Source: Lutibacter sp. B2 (GTDB lineage Bacteria > Bacillota > Clostridia > Peptostreptococcales > Thermotaleaceae). From it: 64,000 bases of DNA. The translations under genes and the position numbers were made by a program. Below, piece by piece: positions 47,643 through 57,475 of the stretch. Location of the stretch: contig JADPRS010000014.1 in assembly GCA_015686845.1 (NCBI GenBank), forward strand, positions 1 to 64,000. Direction: 5' to 3'. The notes beneath the pieces were generated by a model that saw only the letters and a list, made by a program, of their open reading frames with translations, searched no databases and was not told the DNA's origin. Numbering within the stretch: the stretch's first letter is position 1; each line of letters starts with the position of its first letter.

Positions 47643-47657
47643 TTCCTCCTCAATAAA

Positions 47658-48518
47658 TTATCTTTTAAATCCTTCTCCTAGTACTTCATGAACTGTATTT
47701 ACAATGACAAAAGCATTTTCATCAATTTCATAAACGAGCTTTTTGAGTTTCGTAATTTGAGAACGATCTATAACACATAGAAGCACGTCTCTACTATTTC
47801 CAGTATACATTCCTCTTCCATTTAAAACAGTTACGCCTCTATATAATTTTTTATTGATCTCTTCTCCAATTATTTGGCCGTGTTCAGAAATAATATAAAA
47901 AGCCTTTGCATAGTTTAACCCTTCTACAATAAAATCTGCCATTTTAACAATGATATATAATGTAAGTGCAGAATACAAGGATATTTCTAAACTTTTATTG
48001 ACAGCCCCAGCTGTAAGTACAACAAAAAAATCGAAAATCATCATGAACTTTGCCTTACTCACATCAGGAAAATACTTATTTAGTATAGATCCTGCTAAAT
48101 CAGTACCTCCAGTTGATCCTCCAGCACGAAATACCAATCCAATACCCATTCCTACAAATACACCGCCATACAAACTAGACAACAGTATATCATGTACCAC
48201 ATTGATATTTTCTCCTAAAACAATCATTATTAATCTCATAAATACGGAAATGCTTAAGGTTCCATATACTGCTTTAACACCAAACTTTTTTCCTAATACA
48301 AATACACCCACAATAAACATAGGTAAATTAATTACTAAATTGGTAATATCCATAGGGATGCCAAATACTTTTTGAATTACAATAGCTAATCCAGTTACTC
48401 CCCCTGGTGCAATCGTATGTGGTTTCAAGAAAAATACCAATCCAAATGCACTACTAAATGTTCCAATGGTTAGTAGTAGATACTCAAACATAATATGATC
48501 ACTAATTTTTTTTGTCAT
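47658..48518 (-). CDS. YitT family membrane protein (DUF161/DUF2179)
   Basis: The 286-residue protein has five or six helices with GLVFFLKPHTIAPGGVTGLA and FRAGGSTGGTDLAG, the glycine-rich marks of YitT proteins, and a C-terminal DUF2179 domain (about 205-286: KLYRGVTVLNGRGMYTG, VLLCVIDRSQ, FVIVNTVHEVLGEGF). Function is unknown; the family is often multi-copy in Firmicutes. It lies 15 bases before the transketolase genes. Confidence 0.9.
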   Translation of the reverse strand: MTKKISDHIMFEYLLLTIGTFSSAFGLVFFLKPHTIAPGGVTGLAIVIQKVFGIPMDITNLVINLPMFIVGVFVLGKKFGVKAVYGTLSISVFMRLIMIVLGENINVVHDILLSSLYGGVFVGMGIGLVFRAGGSTGGTDLAGSILNKYFPDVSKAKFMMIFDFFVVLTAGAVNKSLEISLYSALTLYIIVKMADFIVEGLNYAKAFYIISEHGQIIGEEINKKLYRGVTVLNGRGMYTGNSRDVLLCVIDRSQITKLKKLVYEIDENAFVIVNTVHEVLGEGFKR

Positions 48519-48591
48519 ATCCTCACCTCGAACATTATATCATAATCAAAATTCTATTCAATTTATTTTTTCCATTTTATCACTTATTCCC

Positions 48592-49320
48592 CTATATTTC
48601 TTTACTTAGTAATACTTTTATCATAAATTTAGGTAACATCATCATTCTTTTATAACGCCATGGTTCTTTCTTCAATCTATAAAGCCACTCTAATCCTAAT
48701 TTTTGATATATTTCAGGTGCTCTTTGTGCTGTGCCAGCCCAAATATCAACACTTCCACCAACGCCCATGGCAACCCTTACTTTTAATTGGCTTTTATATT
48801 GATCCATCCATTTTTCTTGCTTTGGTGCACCTAATCCTGTAAATAGAATATCCGGTTCACTTTTATTAATATTTTCAATAATTTCTTGTTCTTCTTCTAA
48901 TTTGAAATATCCACTTCTATTTCCAACCACATTAATATTCGGAAACTTTTTCAGAATATTTTCAGTTGCCTTTTCTGATACCCCTGGTTTTCCTCCAAAT
49001 ATATAAATCTTTTTACTATTTCGGTCACAATACTCCAAAACTTTATACATTAAATCTACACCCGTAACTCTATCTGTTAACCCTTTTCTTTTTATCTTTG
49101 ATGCATAAATCAGTCCAATTCCATCAGGAATAACTAAATCTGCATTTTTAATCACATTTAAAAGTTTATGATCTTTTTGTGCTTCCATTACAATCTCTGT
49201 ATTTGGGGTAATAATAGTACTGCAAGATTCCTCTTCTAATAATCTTATGAATCTTTCTCTTGCATCATTTAAATTTCCTTTATCTATGGGAACACCCATA
49301 ATCTCTACCCTATCTCTCAT
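48592..49320 (-). CDS. tagA: WecG/TagA/CpsF family glycosyltransferase
   Basis: The 242-residue enzyme transfers N-acetylmannosamine or a similar sugar to undecaprenyl-linked GlcNAc in wall polymer synthesis (TagA in Bacillus). Marks: TPNTEIVMEAQKD, IPDGIGLIYASKI, RVTGVDLMYKVLE, GLGAPKQEKWM and GVGGSVDIWAGTAQRAPE. It overlaps csaB by 11 bases at the end of a surface-polymer cluster. Confidence 0.9.
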   Translation of the reverse strand: MRDRVEIMGVPIDKGNLNDARERFIRLLEEESCSTIITPNTEIVMEAQKDHKLLNVIKNADLVIPDGIGLIYASKIKRKGLTDRVTGVDLMYKVLEYCDRNSKKIYIFGGKPGVSEKATENILKKFPNINVVGNRSGYFKLEEEQEIIENINKSEPDILFTGLGAPKQEKWMDQYKSQLKVRVAMGVGGSVDIWAGTAQRAPEIYQKLGLEWLYRLKKEPWRYKRMMMLPKFMIKVLLSKEI

Positions 49321-50428
49321 GGTTCCCCTCCCTATGCTGTAACAGCTTCATAACCAATTCTTCATTTTTTTCTAATTTCTTTTGTAAATTATTAACTTCA
49401 TTCATTATCAGTTCTTGCTCTTTACATAGTCTTTTTTGTTTCCCTTCAATTTCTAGCAATAAATCTTCATATGCTAAATCCTCTACACTACATAAAACTT
49501 TTAATCCCAGCAACTCCATAAAACTATTGATCTTAGGATCATAAGATATGGCAATCATAGGCACTTTCATAATAGCGGCAAAAATCAGAGAATGTAATCT
49601 AACGCCTACTAGCATTTGTAAGTTTCCTACAATGCCCAACATTTCATTAATATCATATCTATTTTTAATAAATATTCCTTGGTTCTTCATATTTTTTTGA
49701 ATATCCTCTATTATTTTCATATCCTCTCCAAGATGAAAAGGAATAAATACTACCTCTACGCCAAAATCTGCTATAAGCTTGTCCGCTGTTTTTCCAATAA
49801 TCTCATTAAATCTTTCATCATTCTTCCAACCCCTCATAGCAAAACCAATCAGTGGCTTTTTTCCTACATCTGTCAATCCCTCTTTTTTTAAGATCTTTTC
49901 CCCTAATTTTAAATCCCCTTTAGGCAAATTAATCACAGGATCAGCAGTAACATATATAGACGGATTCATAACACCCATATTTAACAATTCTTCCTTGGAT
50001 TTTTCATCTCTAACCGTAATTTCATCCACTTTATTAAGAATCCATTGTGTTAAATATCTATTTATTTTTCTATTGATTGGTCCAATCCCTTGGCTATAAA
50101 TCAATACTTTTTTCCCAAGCAAAATAGCTATAAACATGATTATTAAATAATAAGTAATACTTCTGTGACTCGTAACATCTTGTAATAAACTTCCTCCACC
50201 ACTAATAAATACATCACAATCTTTAATGGATCGATAAATTTCTTTTATATTTTTTCTATCGATAGCATGAACTTGATGTTTTTCAGAAGTTGAACTAGGA
50301 TTTGCAGATAAAACAGTAATATCTATATCTTTTATTTGCTTTTTTAAATTTGATATTATAGATGTAAGAATGGATTCATCTCCAACATTATTAAATCCAT
50401 AATATCCTGAAATAGTAATCCTATGCAT
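49310..50428 (-). CDS. csaB: Polysaccharide pyruvyl transferase CsaB
   Basis: The 372-residue protein adds pyruvate ketals to secondary cell-wall polymer, the modification needed for binding SLH-domain S-layer proteins. It has the family motifs GYYGFNNVGDESILTSII (N-terminus), FISGGGSLLQDVTSHRS, YSQGIGPI, and GVRLHSLIFAAIMKVPMIAISYD split over the C-terminal domain, followed by a charged coiled-coil tail (330-372). Overlaps DUF5693 by 8 and tagA by 11 bases. Confidence 0.93.
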   Translation of the reverse strand: MHRITISGYYGFNNVGDESILTSIISNLKKQIKDIDITVLSANPSSTSEKHQVHAIDRKNIKEIYRSIKDCDVFISGGGSLLQDVTSHRSITYYLIIMFIAILLGKKVLIYSQGIGPINRKINRYLTQWILNKVDEITVRDEKSKEELLNMGVMNPSIYVTADPVINLPKGDLKLGEKILKKEGLTDVGKKPLIGFAMRGWKNDERFNEIIGKTADKLIADFGVEVVFIPFHLGEDMKIIEDIQKNMKNQGIFIKNRYDINEMLGIVGNLQMLVGVRLHSLIFAAIMKVPMIAISYDPKINSFMELLGLKVLCSVEDLAYEDLLLEIEGKQKRLCKEQELIMNEVNNLQKKLEKNEELVMKLLQHREGNHER

Positions 50429-52571
50429 CCAGTTTTTCTCCTCTCAACCTTCTGAAAATCCACATAAATACTTCTACTAATAACATATAAACCACGCCAA
50501 TAATGATTCCTAACAATAAGGAATACGCCGTTCTAGTAAAAGACAATACCATTGGCGTTCTCAAATGGCAAAATGTATTTACAACAGATGTTTGTCCTAA
50601 AACTGCTACTAATGAAGAAATAAAAATCAAGGGTTTATATCCTCTACATGCAGATAATACACATACCATAAGTGCTGGAAAAGCGATTAAAAACTCTTTG
50701 CTACGAGGTCTAGCAAATAATTTTTCTTCCAATATATTTCTAAAAATCATCTCTATATTTGAGGGCTGTATATTCGTTTCATGTCCTGTTCTTGCAATAT
50801 ATATATATCCTATGCCTAAAACTGCTATTCCTATAATCACATGTATGATTTTCACATGATCCAATACTATTTTTTTTACATCTTCTATACAAAATCTAGG
50901 TATTTTATATTCCTTGTCTTTCTTATACCCAAAATACACAAGATATCCTATGCATAAAATAAGGATCGGTGTTAACTGAGCAAATTTAACGCCTCTAAAA
51001 ATATCCATTTCTAAAAGATATTCAATATCAGATAATAGGGTCCCAACCATTAATGAACCTATAAATGAAATACCACAAGCTATACATAAATCTTTAATAG
51101 CCAATATAATTACCTTTAATATATTTTTAGACTTTTTATCTTCTGTTAGATATACACTCGTTTTATTAAACAAATAAAGCATACTCAAAGATGGAAATAC
51201 AATAGCCGCACTCAGTGCCAATAGTTTATCTGCTGATGATATTTTCATCAGTCCAACAACACCCAGCATTCCAATTGCCAAAAGAATTAATTTTATTCTT
51301 TTATTCATACCAAACATATATGTTAATAAAAGAATTCCTGCTGCCACAATTCCAAATCCCATAATCATCTTAGAGACTACAGGCACATGTCTTTCTTTCA
51401 TAGGAATAACTCTTCCTAACGTCATTTTATGGCTTGCAATTCTTCCTTTGAATCTATCAAACATATCTTCATATGCTTTATACTCTGTAACATATATGCG
51501 ATCATCTTCTTTAAAAGGTTTAAAGTATATTAATCTAACATTTCTTTCTGTAACGGCTCTATAAAGTGTATTTTCAATTTCCTCTGCACCTTCATAATTA
51601 TAGTACTTAAACCTTTTTTGAATATATGGCCATACTGAGAATATTCTAGTGGTCTTATAATCCAATTCTCGTGTTAGTTCATAAAGCCCACCTTGTTTTA
51701 TATGTTCTCTTTGAACGGCAGATTCAATCATACCTACTAAAGTATCCTGCTCATTCATATACTCTTTTAAAATTTCCATATTTTCTTTATATCCTAATAC
51801 ATCTGACCCTGCAAAAATCATATATTTAGGATTTATATCTAAATTTTTATAATCATCAATAACTGCTTTTAGTAATTTTTCTTCGCCCCAGCCTTCATAA
51901 TAATAAGGTCTTGGTACTACTTTTAGTCCGCTTTCTTTTATTTGACTAATTTTTTCTTCATCAAACCCAATACCTAATTTAATAAGCTTTGATGAATATA
52001 ATACAGATTCTTGGGTTAAAAGTTTCCCCTCAGAATCTACAAGTTTATCTCCTTGCGTATATAACGAATCCTTTATATTTCCATCCAGATATACAATATA
52101 CTTGTTTTCACCTTCAAAACCCTTAAATTTACTTAATTCGTATCTACTCTTTAATCCATTTTTTATTCTATTATAAATTTTTTCATCGTCAGTGGTTACC
52201 AAAACATCAAATTTGTCTATATTTCTTTGTTCTAAAAAATCTATGGCAGATGTAGGATATGATTCTTTCCAATTCACTTTATTTATTACGTTCCCTACCA
52301 TTTCAACCTTTATAGGTTTAGCCTCATCCATGAGAGACTCAATACTATCTTCGTTTAATGCTACACCATATACGCCTAATTCTTTGAATTTAGCAAACCA
52401 CCAAACCAAATCATGTTCTGATTGTTGTGCCATATTTTTAAATTCTAAGTAATCTAATACAATATCTACATTTTTACTTTTTGACTCATTTGAAATTCTT
52501 CCAATGGCAATAACGGACGACACTAATATAGCGCCTATTATAATAGCAATTAATACAGGATTTTTCTTCAC
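50421..52571 (-). CDS. DUF5693 membrane protein of the csaB cluster
   Basis: The 716-residue protein has an N-terminal helix, an extracytoplasmic domain of about 350 residues (IVLDYLEFKNMAQQ, FKELGVYGVALNEDS, MIESAVQREHIKQGGL) and about ten helices in the C-terminal half. The DUF5693 family is regularly encoded between csaB and a MurJ-like flippase in clostridia, so a role in polymer assembly or export is inferred. No catalytic residues can be named. Confidence 0.8.
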   Translation of the reverse strand: MKKNPVLIAIIIGAILVSSVIAIGRISNESKSKNVDIVLDYLEFKNMAQQSEHDLVWWFAKFKELGVYGVALNEDSIESLMDEAKPIKVEMVGNVINKVNWKESYPTSAIDFLEQRNIDKFDVLVTTDDEKIYNRIKNGLKSRYELSKFKGFEGENKYIVYLDGNIKDSLYTQGDKLVDSEGKLLTQESVLYSSKLIKLGIGFDEEKISQIKESGLKVVPRPYYYEGWGEEKLLKAVIDDYKNLDINPKYMIFAGSDVLGYKENMEILKEYMNEQDTLVGMIESAVQREHIKQGGLYELTRELDYKTTRIFSVWPYIQKRFKYYNYEGAEEIENTLYRAVTERNVRLIYFKPFKEDDRIYVTEYKAYEDMFDRFKGRIASHKMTLGRVIPMKERHVPVVSKMIMGFGIVAAGILLLTYMFGMNKRIKLILLAIGMLGVVGLMKISSADKLLALSAAIVFPSLSMLYLFNKTSVYLTEDKKSKNILKVIILAIKDLCIACGISFIGSLMVGTLLSDIEYLLEMDIFRGVKFAQLTPILILCIGYLVYFGYKKDKEYKIPRFCIEDVKKIVLDHVKIIHVIIGIAVLGIGYIYIARTGHETNIQPSNIEMIFRNILEEKLFARPRSKEFLIAFPALMVCVLSACRGYKPLIFISSLVAVLGQTSVVNTFCHLRTPMVLSFTRTAYSLLLGIIIGVVYMLLVEVFMWIFRRLRGEKLDA

Positions 52572-52604
52572 ATGATCACATCCTTTGTTATTTATAATTT
52601 CATA

Positions 52605-54167
52605 TTATTTATTCATAAATCTTGGTTTTATAAAATCATTATATATAAGCATTGCTCCATCTATTTTAAATTTCAACGTTACAAATGCATATATACTCCC
52701 GCCTATAAAACTTGGAACTAAAACAGCAATAAGCTTGTACCCTATTTTCATACTAAAAAAATATTGTTTCAATACAATTTGGCTAAACAATACAACCATG
52801 GCCATAACAGTGCAACTTATGCCTACCTTTGTAAACGTTCTTAGTAATTTACTTACATCTAAATAATTCATCTTTTTCTTAAATGAATGCAATAATCCAA
52901 ATGCACCAATTAAAGATGCACATGCAGTTGAAATAGCCAATCCAGCAATATCAAACCTTTTTACTAGAACAATATTTAAAATAGCATTAATACCCACAAC
53001 GAGTATAGCATATATAACAGGAAATTTTATATTATTACGTGCATAAAAAGCTCTATTGATTAAATCTTGAATCCCAAATCCAACCATCCCTGTAGAATAA
53101 CAAGCAAGCGCAATCCCTGTAGTTAAAGTTGCATTTTCTCCAAAAGCACCTCTTTGAAAAATCAAACCAATAATTTCATTTCTAAGTAGAATAATACCTG
53201 TCATCATTGGTAATAAAATAAAAATCATTATTTCTACAATTCTTAGCACAAACTTGGCATATTCCTTTTGTCCAAGCTTTGCTGATTTTTCTGCAAATTT
53301 AGGAAACATTACCATACCAATTGCTAACACGGTAGTAGATGTAATGGCTTGATACATCATATTTGCATAATGCAAAGAAGATATGGTTCCCTGCTTTAAA
53401 AATGATGCTTGTTTTTCATCTAGCAAAATATTCAATTGTACAGAAGCTGCAACAATAATCATTGGTAAAATGATTTTAAATACATTTTTTACATTTTCAT
53501 CTTTAAAATCAATTTTAAAATGATATCTGTATCCCTCTCCATATAGGTACGGAATCTGTATTATAAATTGTAACATCCATCCAATTAATGTAACAACCGC
53601 TAACCCTTTAACTCCATATTTTTGCGACAAAAAACACAAATACAATATGGCAATACTATTCGCCGGAAAACTTATAATAGAAGTTATTTTAAATCTTCCT
53701 AATGCTTGTAATAAAGATACAAACATATACGTAATACTTATACATATTAGAATTGGAAACATAATTTTTACTAACTGAATCGTTAACTCTAATTGTTCCC
53801 CTTTAAAACCACTTGCTAAAATGCTCATAATTGGTTTAGCAAATAGGATACACACAACAGTAACTATAGATGATAATAATATAAAAATATTTAATAATTT
53901 ATTTGTAAAATCAAATGCTGCTTGTCTATCTTTATTCGTTATTTGTTTTACAATAATAGGAATAGCACCTGTAATCAAAGCAGTTCCAAGGCTTACAAAA
54001 ATAATAGAAGTGCTATTTAATGCCATCAAATATGCATCTGATACCATATCAGTCCCTAATTTACTTCCTACTAATATATCTCTAAAAAAACCTAGGAATT
54101 TAGCAAAAAACGTAAAAATAATAACTGCAAAAATTGTTTTTGCTACACTTTTATAATTACTCATCAT
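52605..54167 (-). CDS. murJ: MurJ/MviN-type lipid flippase
   Basis: The 520-residue protein has about fourteen helices and the MviN/MurJ features: FFAKFLGFFRDILVGSKLG near the start, ITGAIPIIV, VASVQLNILLDEKQAS-type segment, GTISSLHYANMMYQ, and PLMTGIILLRNEIIGLIFQRGAF split over helices. It could flip lipid II or, given the csaB-tagA neighbours, a polymer-linked lipid. The ATG after GGAGGAAA has a second ATG directly following. Confidence 0.88.
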   Translation of the reverse strand: MMSNYKSVAKTIFAVIIFTFFAKFLGFFRDILVGSKLGTDMVSDAYLMALNSTSIIFVSLGTALITGAIPIIVKQITNKDRQAAFDFTNKLLNIFILLSSIVTVVCILFAKPIMSILASGFKGEQLELTIQLVKIMFPILICISITYMFVSLLQALGRFKITSIISFPANSIAILYLCFLSQKYGVKGLAVVTLIGWMLQFIIQIPYLYGEGYRYHFKIDFKDENVKNVFKIILPMIIVAASVQLNILLDEKQASFLKQGTISSLHYANMMYQAITSTTVLAIGMVMFPKFAEKSAKLGQKEYAKFVLRIVEIMIFILLPMMTGIILLRNEIIGLIFQRGAFGENATLTTGIALACYSTGMVGFGIQDLINRAFYARNNIKFPVIYAILVVGINAILNIVLVKRFDIAGLAISTACASLIGAFGLLHSFKKKMNYLDVSKLLRTFTKVGISCTVMAMVVLFSQIVLKQYFFSMKIGYKLIAVLVPSFIGGSIYAFVTLKFKIDGAMLIYNDFIKPRFMNK

Positions 54168-54182
54168 TTTCCTCCATTGCCA

Positions 54183-54206
54183 AAAAAAAACGCCTCAGCG
54201 CTTTTT
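54183..54206 (-). terminator. Terminator before murJ
   Basis: On the minus strand AAAAAAAGCGC, loop TGAG, GCGTTTTTTTTT forms a stem with A-U pairs continuing below the C-G pairs. It follows the secreted-protein gene; a small further inverted repeat (ACCTA with TAGGT, 54216-54236) lies between that gene's stop and this hairpin. Confidence 0.65.
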
Positions 54207-54245
54207 TTATAATTCACCTAGCCGATGATCGTAGGTAGGTATCTA

Positions 54246-54734
54246 TTATTGAATTTCATAACTACCTTTTATAAGTATGAATGTCTTATCTACAAGTACA
54301 TTAATCCCTCTACCATCACCCCTTGGTAGTAATAATAAATGATTTAAAGGTACATTTTCTCCAGTATTTAAATCTTTTCCAGAAATCAAATCAGCAATAC
54401 CTCCTGCTTCACTAGCTATTGCTTCTACCTTACCTGAACGAATAATCATCTCTGTACTTGCTTCACCAATGATCTTTTGCCCTTTATGTACTTCTATTAT
54501 TTCAAATTTAGGAAATACTTGTACCTGCTCACTTCCAGTTTTTTTAGCAACCTCTTCAATCTTTTGATCTATGTAATATTTCAACTGCGTATTTCGTTTT
54601 TCTACATATTTCTGAGTAACTATGGGGTCATTTTCTGACCCTGGTTCAAAAGAACCGGCTTTACTTATAGGCGAAAATAAAACCATAATAAACATAAAAC
54701 TAAACACCATGATTAAAATCTGACTTTTTTTCAT
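54246..54734 (-). CDS. Secreted protein of unknown function
   Basis: I do not recognise a characterised family. The 162-residue protein has a signal peptide (1-26, cleavage after SKA) and a mature part starting GSFEPGSENDPIVTQKYVE, a short helix, and beta-rich segments (FEIIEVHKGQKIIGEAS, EMIIRSGKVEAIASEAGGIADLI over strands, LPRGDGRGI). Similar small proteins with the GSENDPIVTQ start are seen in clostridia. It lies between endoA and murJ and has its own terminator. Confidence 0.7.
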   Translation of the reverse strand: MKKSQILIMVFSFMFIMVLFSPISKAGSFEPGSENDPIVTQKYVEKRNTQLKYYIDQKIEEVAKKTGSEQVQVFPKFEIIEVHKGQKIIGEASTEMIIRSGKVEAIASEAGGIADLISGKDLNTGENVPLNHLLLLPRGDGRGINVLVDKTFILIKGSYEIQ

Positions 54735-54777
54735 TTATTTTCTCCCTCTGTTCATTTCCTAGGCAATATTTGAGTCC

Positions 54778-55128
54778 CTAGAAATCAATTAATCCAAAAC
54801 TTATTAGTAATGCTTCATCTACTTTACGCATCATTTCTTCATCTGAATGACCGATTTTTTCCCTTAATCGCTTTTTATCGATTGTTCTAATCTGTTCTAA
54901 CAATATAACGGAGTCCTTCGGTAATCCATATTCTGATGCACCTATTTCCAAATGAGTTGGCAGTTTAGCCTTATTAATTTGAGAAGTAACTGCCGCAACA
55001 ATAATGGTTGGACTATACTTGTTTCCCACATCATTTTGAACAACTAAAACCGGACGTACTCCTCCTTGTTCCGATCCTACAACCGGACTTAAGTCCGCAT
55101 AAAAAATATCTCCTCTTTTTATAATCAC
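54778..55128 (-). CDS. ndoA: MazF-family mRNA endoribonuclease toxin (EndoA/NdoA)
   Basis: The 116-residue toxin matches EndoA in length and sequence: [21 protein letters not shown] with the glycine-rich loop, [26 protein letters not shown] and [13 protein letters not shown]. It cleaves mRNA at short sites when not bound by its antitoxin. I choose GTG 55128, which follows the antitoxin stop by one base and gives the standard N-terminus MIIKRGD; an upstream in-frame GTG (55137) overlaps the antitoxin gene. Confidence 0.92.
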   Translation of the reverse strand: MIIKRGDIFYADLSPVVGSEQGGVRPVLVVQNDVGNKYSPTIIVAAVTSQINKAKLPTHLEIGASEYGLPKDSVILLEQIRTIDKKRLREKIGHSDEEMMRKVDEALLISFGLIDF

Positions 55129-55129
55129 A

Positions 55130-55405
55130 CTATTCACACTCCGCTAATTTCTCTTCATATCTCTCCAGTGCACAAATATCTAAATCTAATCCCACTTCTG
55201 ACAATACAAGATTCATAGCGCCCATTTCTCGATATCCATTTTTCATCATTTCTCTAATCTCTATTTTTCTTCTTTCTCTAATATATAATTTCATAGCTTC
55301 TCTAATAAATTCACTTCTATTTCGTTTTTCTGTCTCTACAATACAATCCACTTCTTGTAAAAGACTATTTGGCAAACTAATCATAATCCGTTTAGACTCA
55401 GCCAT
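55130..55405 (-). CDS. ndoAI: Ribbon-helix-helix antitoxin of EndoA (EndoAI type)
   Basis: The 91-residue antitoxin begins with a ribbon-helix-helix DNA-binding domain ([35 protein letters not shown]) and ends in an acidic segment ([20 protein letters not shown]) suited to bind the toxin. It lies between alr and endoA, the usual order in Bacillus and clostridia, where the pair is chromosomal. Confidence 0.9.
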   Translation of the reverse strand: MAESKRIMISLPNSLLQEVDCIVETEKRNRSEFIREAMKLYIRERRKIEIREMMKNGYREMGAMNLVLSEVGLDLDICALERYEEKLAECE

Positions 55406-55551
55406 GTCCTACCTCCTACAGCTTCAAAATAGTATATATTTCAATATATATATTTAGTATTTATAAATTCATACACTTTATTATATAATATTCATTATAA
55501 GTGTGTCAATATGACTGCTTTTTTATACTCTAATTGGCAATTTCATATACC

Positions 55552-56730
55552 TTATTCAGAAAGTAAATAATCTTTAATTTTTATTATTTTCTGATCCTTT
55601 ATATATACTCTTGGTACACGTCTTCCAATCATGCATACAATTTCATAATTAATCGTATCTAATTTTTTAGCTATATCATCAGCTGAAATACTATTTTTCC
55701 CATCACTACCGATCAAAATCACTTCGTCATTTGAATGAATTTCATCTAAAACTGTTACATTAATCATGCATTGATCCATACAAATCCTACCTACAATAGG
55801 AACTTTATGCCCTTTTACTAAAACCTCTCCTTTGCCTGATAACATTCTAGTAAATCCATCTGCATATCCAACAGGCAATGTAGCAATTTTTGAACTTTTA
55901 GAAGTAGAATACGTTAGTCCATATCCAATCCCTACCCCTTCATCTACATTCTTCACATGGGTAATGCGTGCCTTTACAGATAAAACTGGTTTCAAAGTAA
56001 GGCTTTCCATATTCACTTCATTTGATGGATACAATCCATATAGTATAATTCCTGCTCTGACCATATCCAAATGCATGGATGGCAAATCCATAATAGCTGC
56101 ACTATTTCCTACATGTTTAATAGGAATACTTACCCCTTCTCTTTGAAGTGATTTAAAGACATCTTCAAACCGATTATATTGTATCTGTGTAAATGACTTA
56201 TCTAATTGATCTGCAGCAGCAAAATGAGTAAACATTCCTTCTATCATTACATTAGATAGATTCGAAATTTTTTTAATGGTTTTTATAGAATCATCATTTG
56301 GTTGAAATCCTAAACGATTCATTCCAGTATCAATTTTTATATGTATTTTTACTTTTTTACATAACTTTTTTGCTATATCATTGTAATATTGCGCCTGACT
56401 TAAATTATAAACAGTTTGAGATAGTTCATTTTCAATCACTACCTCGGCAACCTCATTTGGTGTATATCCTAAAATCAATATAGGTACTTCTTTATATTTT
56501 TTTCTTAATTGAACTGCTTCAGATAGGGTTGCTACAATCAACCATTGTGCACCATTTTCAAGAAGTGTATCTGCTATTTCTACTGCACCATGTCCATATC
56601 CATCTGCCTTGATCACAGCGCCGACTTTAATATCCTTATGAACCGTTTTTCGAATTTGTCTCATATTATAAGCTAAGTGATCTAAGTTTATCTCCACCCA
56701 TACAGGTCTTGTTTTTTCTAATCCTAACAT
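55552..56730 (-). CDS. alr: Alanine racemase
   Basis: Makes D-alanine for peptidoglycan with pyridoxal phosphate. The 392-residue enzyme has the PLP lysine K41 in VIKADGYGHGA, a TIM barrel with IDTGMNRLGF, HVGNSAAIMD and RAGIILYGLYPS, and the catalytic tyrosine in VGIGYGLTYSTSK within the C-terminal beta domain. Downstream of the GerS-like gene, as in C. difficile gerS-alr2. Confidence 0.95.
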   Translation of the reverse strand: MLGLEKTRPVWVEINLDHLAYNMRQIRKTVHKDIKVGAVIKADGYGHGAVEIADTLLENGAQWLIVATLSEAVQLRKKYKEVPILILGYTPNEVAEVVIENELSQTVYNLSQAQYYNDIAKKLCKKVKIHIKIDTGMNRLGFQPNDDSIKTIKKISNLSNVMIEGMFTHFAAADQLDKSFTQIQYNRFEDVFKSLQREGVSIPIKHVGNSAAIMDLPSMHLDMVRAGIILYGLYPSNEVNMESLTLKPVLSVKARITHVKNVDEGVGIGYGLTYSTSKSSKIATLPVGYADGFTRMLSGKGEVLVKGHKVPIVGRICMDQCMINVTVLDEIHSNDEVILIGSDGKNSISADDIAKKLDTINYEIVCMIGRRVPRVYIKDQKIIKIKDYLLSE

Positions 56731-56745
56731 TGTTTTATCCCCCTG

Positions 56746-57387
56746 TTATTTTTTAATATCTATCTTAAAAAATCCCTTTGAAAACTTTGTATTATACTCA
56801 AATTTATTATATTTAACTTTAATTCGTACATCTCCCTTTGTATCAAATACCTCAAGCAGTGTTGGTTTCATATCTTCTGCACTTATCCATAACCGTTCTT
56901 TATTGTAGTAAATATGTCCTCCTGGTATCTCCGTTTCAATGATAAGAAATAATTGATCTTCTACCTTTTTACTTTCTATTGTAGCATTCTCTGAATCCAG
57001 GCAATTCTTTAAAAAATATCCTAAAAACATGTTTTTTTCTTGTGAATAAGAAAACCCTTGCATTTGCCAAACCTGTCGTATAGCTGGATGATAAATCCAT
57101 GCTTTTTTTCCATCGGATATAGTAATTTTTCCTTTAAGATTTTGTGGTGATACTATTTGAAGTTTATATTTATTTGGTTTTTCAAACCATTGCCGTATAA
57201 CGTATTCCTGTGGTTCTTTATTCCCGATAGATGTAATTTCTACTTCACAAGAATAACTCTCCATCTTATTGAGCTTTTTTTGTACATCATAAAATAAATC
57301 TTCATTCGTCTTTTCAGATAGATCTTCAGCACAACCTGCTAATACTATGATCATACAAATAAAAATCATAAATATTCTCTTGAGCAA
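56746..57387 (-). CDS. LolA-fold lipoprotein, GerS-like
   Basis: The 213-residue lipoprotein has a signal ending in the lipobox VLAGC and a LolA/LppX-like fold (MESYSCEVEITSIGNKEPQE, WFEKPNKYKLQIVSP, DGKKAWIYHPAIRQVWQM over strands, then EIPGG). In C. difficile GerS, encoded beside alr2, is needed with CwlD for cortex modification and germination; the place before alr supports the same role here (inference). I choose TTG 57387, shortly after GAGGGTGAT; the GTG at 57402 overlaps that site. Confidence 0.8.
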   Translation of the reverse strand: MLKRIFMIFICMIIVLAGCAEDLSEKTNEDLFYDVQKKLNKMESYSCEVEITSIGNKEPQEYVIRQWFEKPNKYKLQIVSPQNLKGKITISDGKKAWIYHPAIRQVWQMQGFSYSQEKNMFLGYFLKNCLDSENATIESKKVEDQLFLIIETEIPGGHIYYNKERLWISAEDMKPTLLEVFDTKGDVRIKVKYNKFEYNTKFSKGFFKIDIKK

Positions 57388-57475
57388 TATAATCACCCTC
57401 ACATAAAAGTCAAATTTGAAAATCTTAATTCTATCTATATTTACGTGATTTTTTTTGATTATATGCTTTGTTTTT

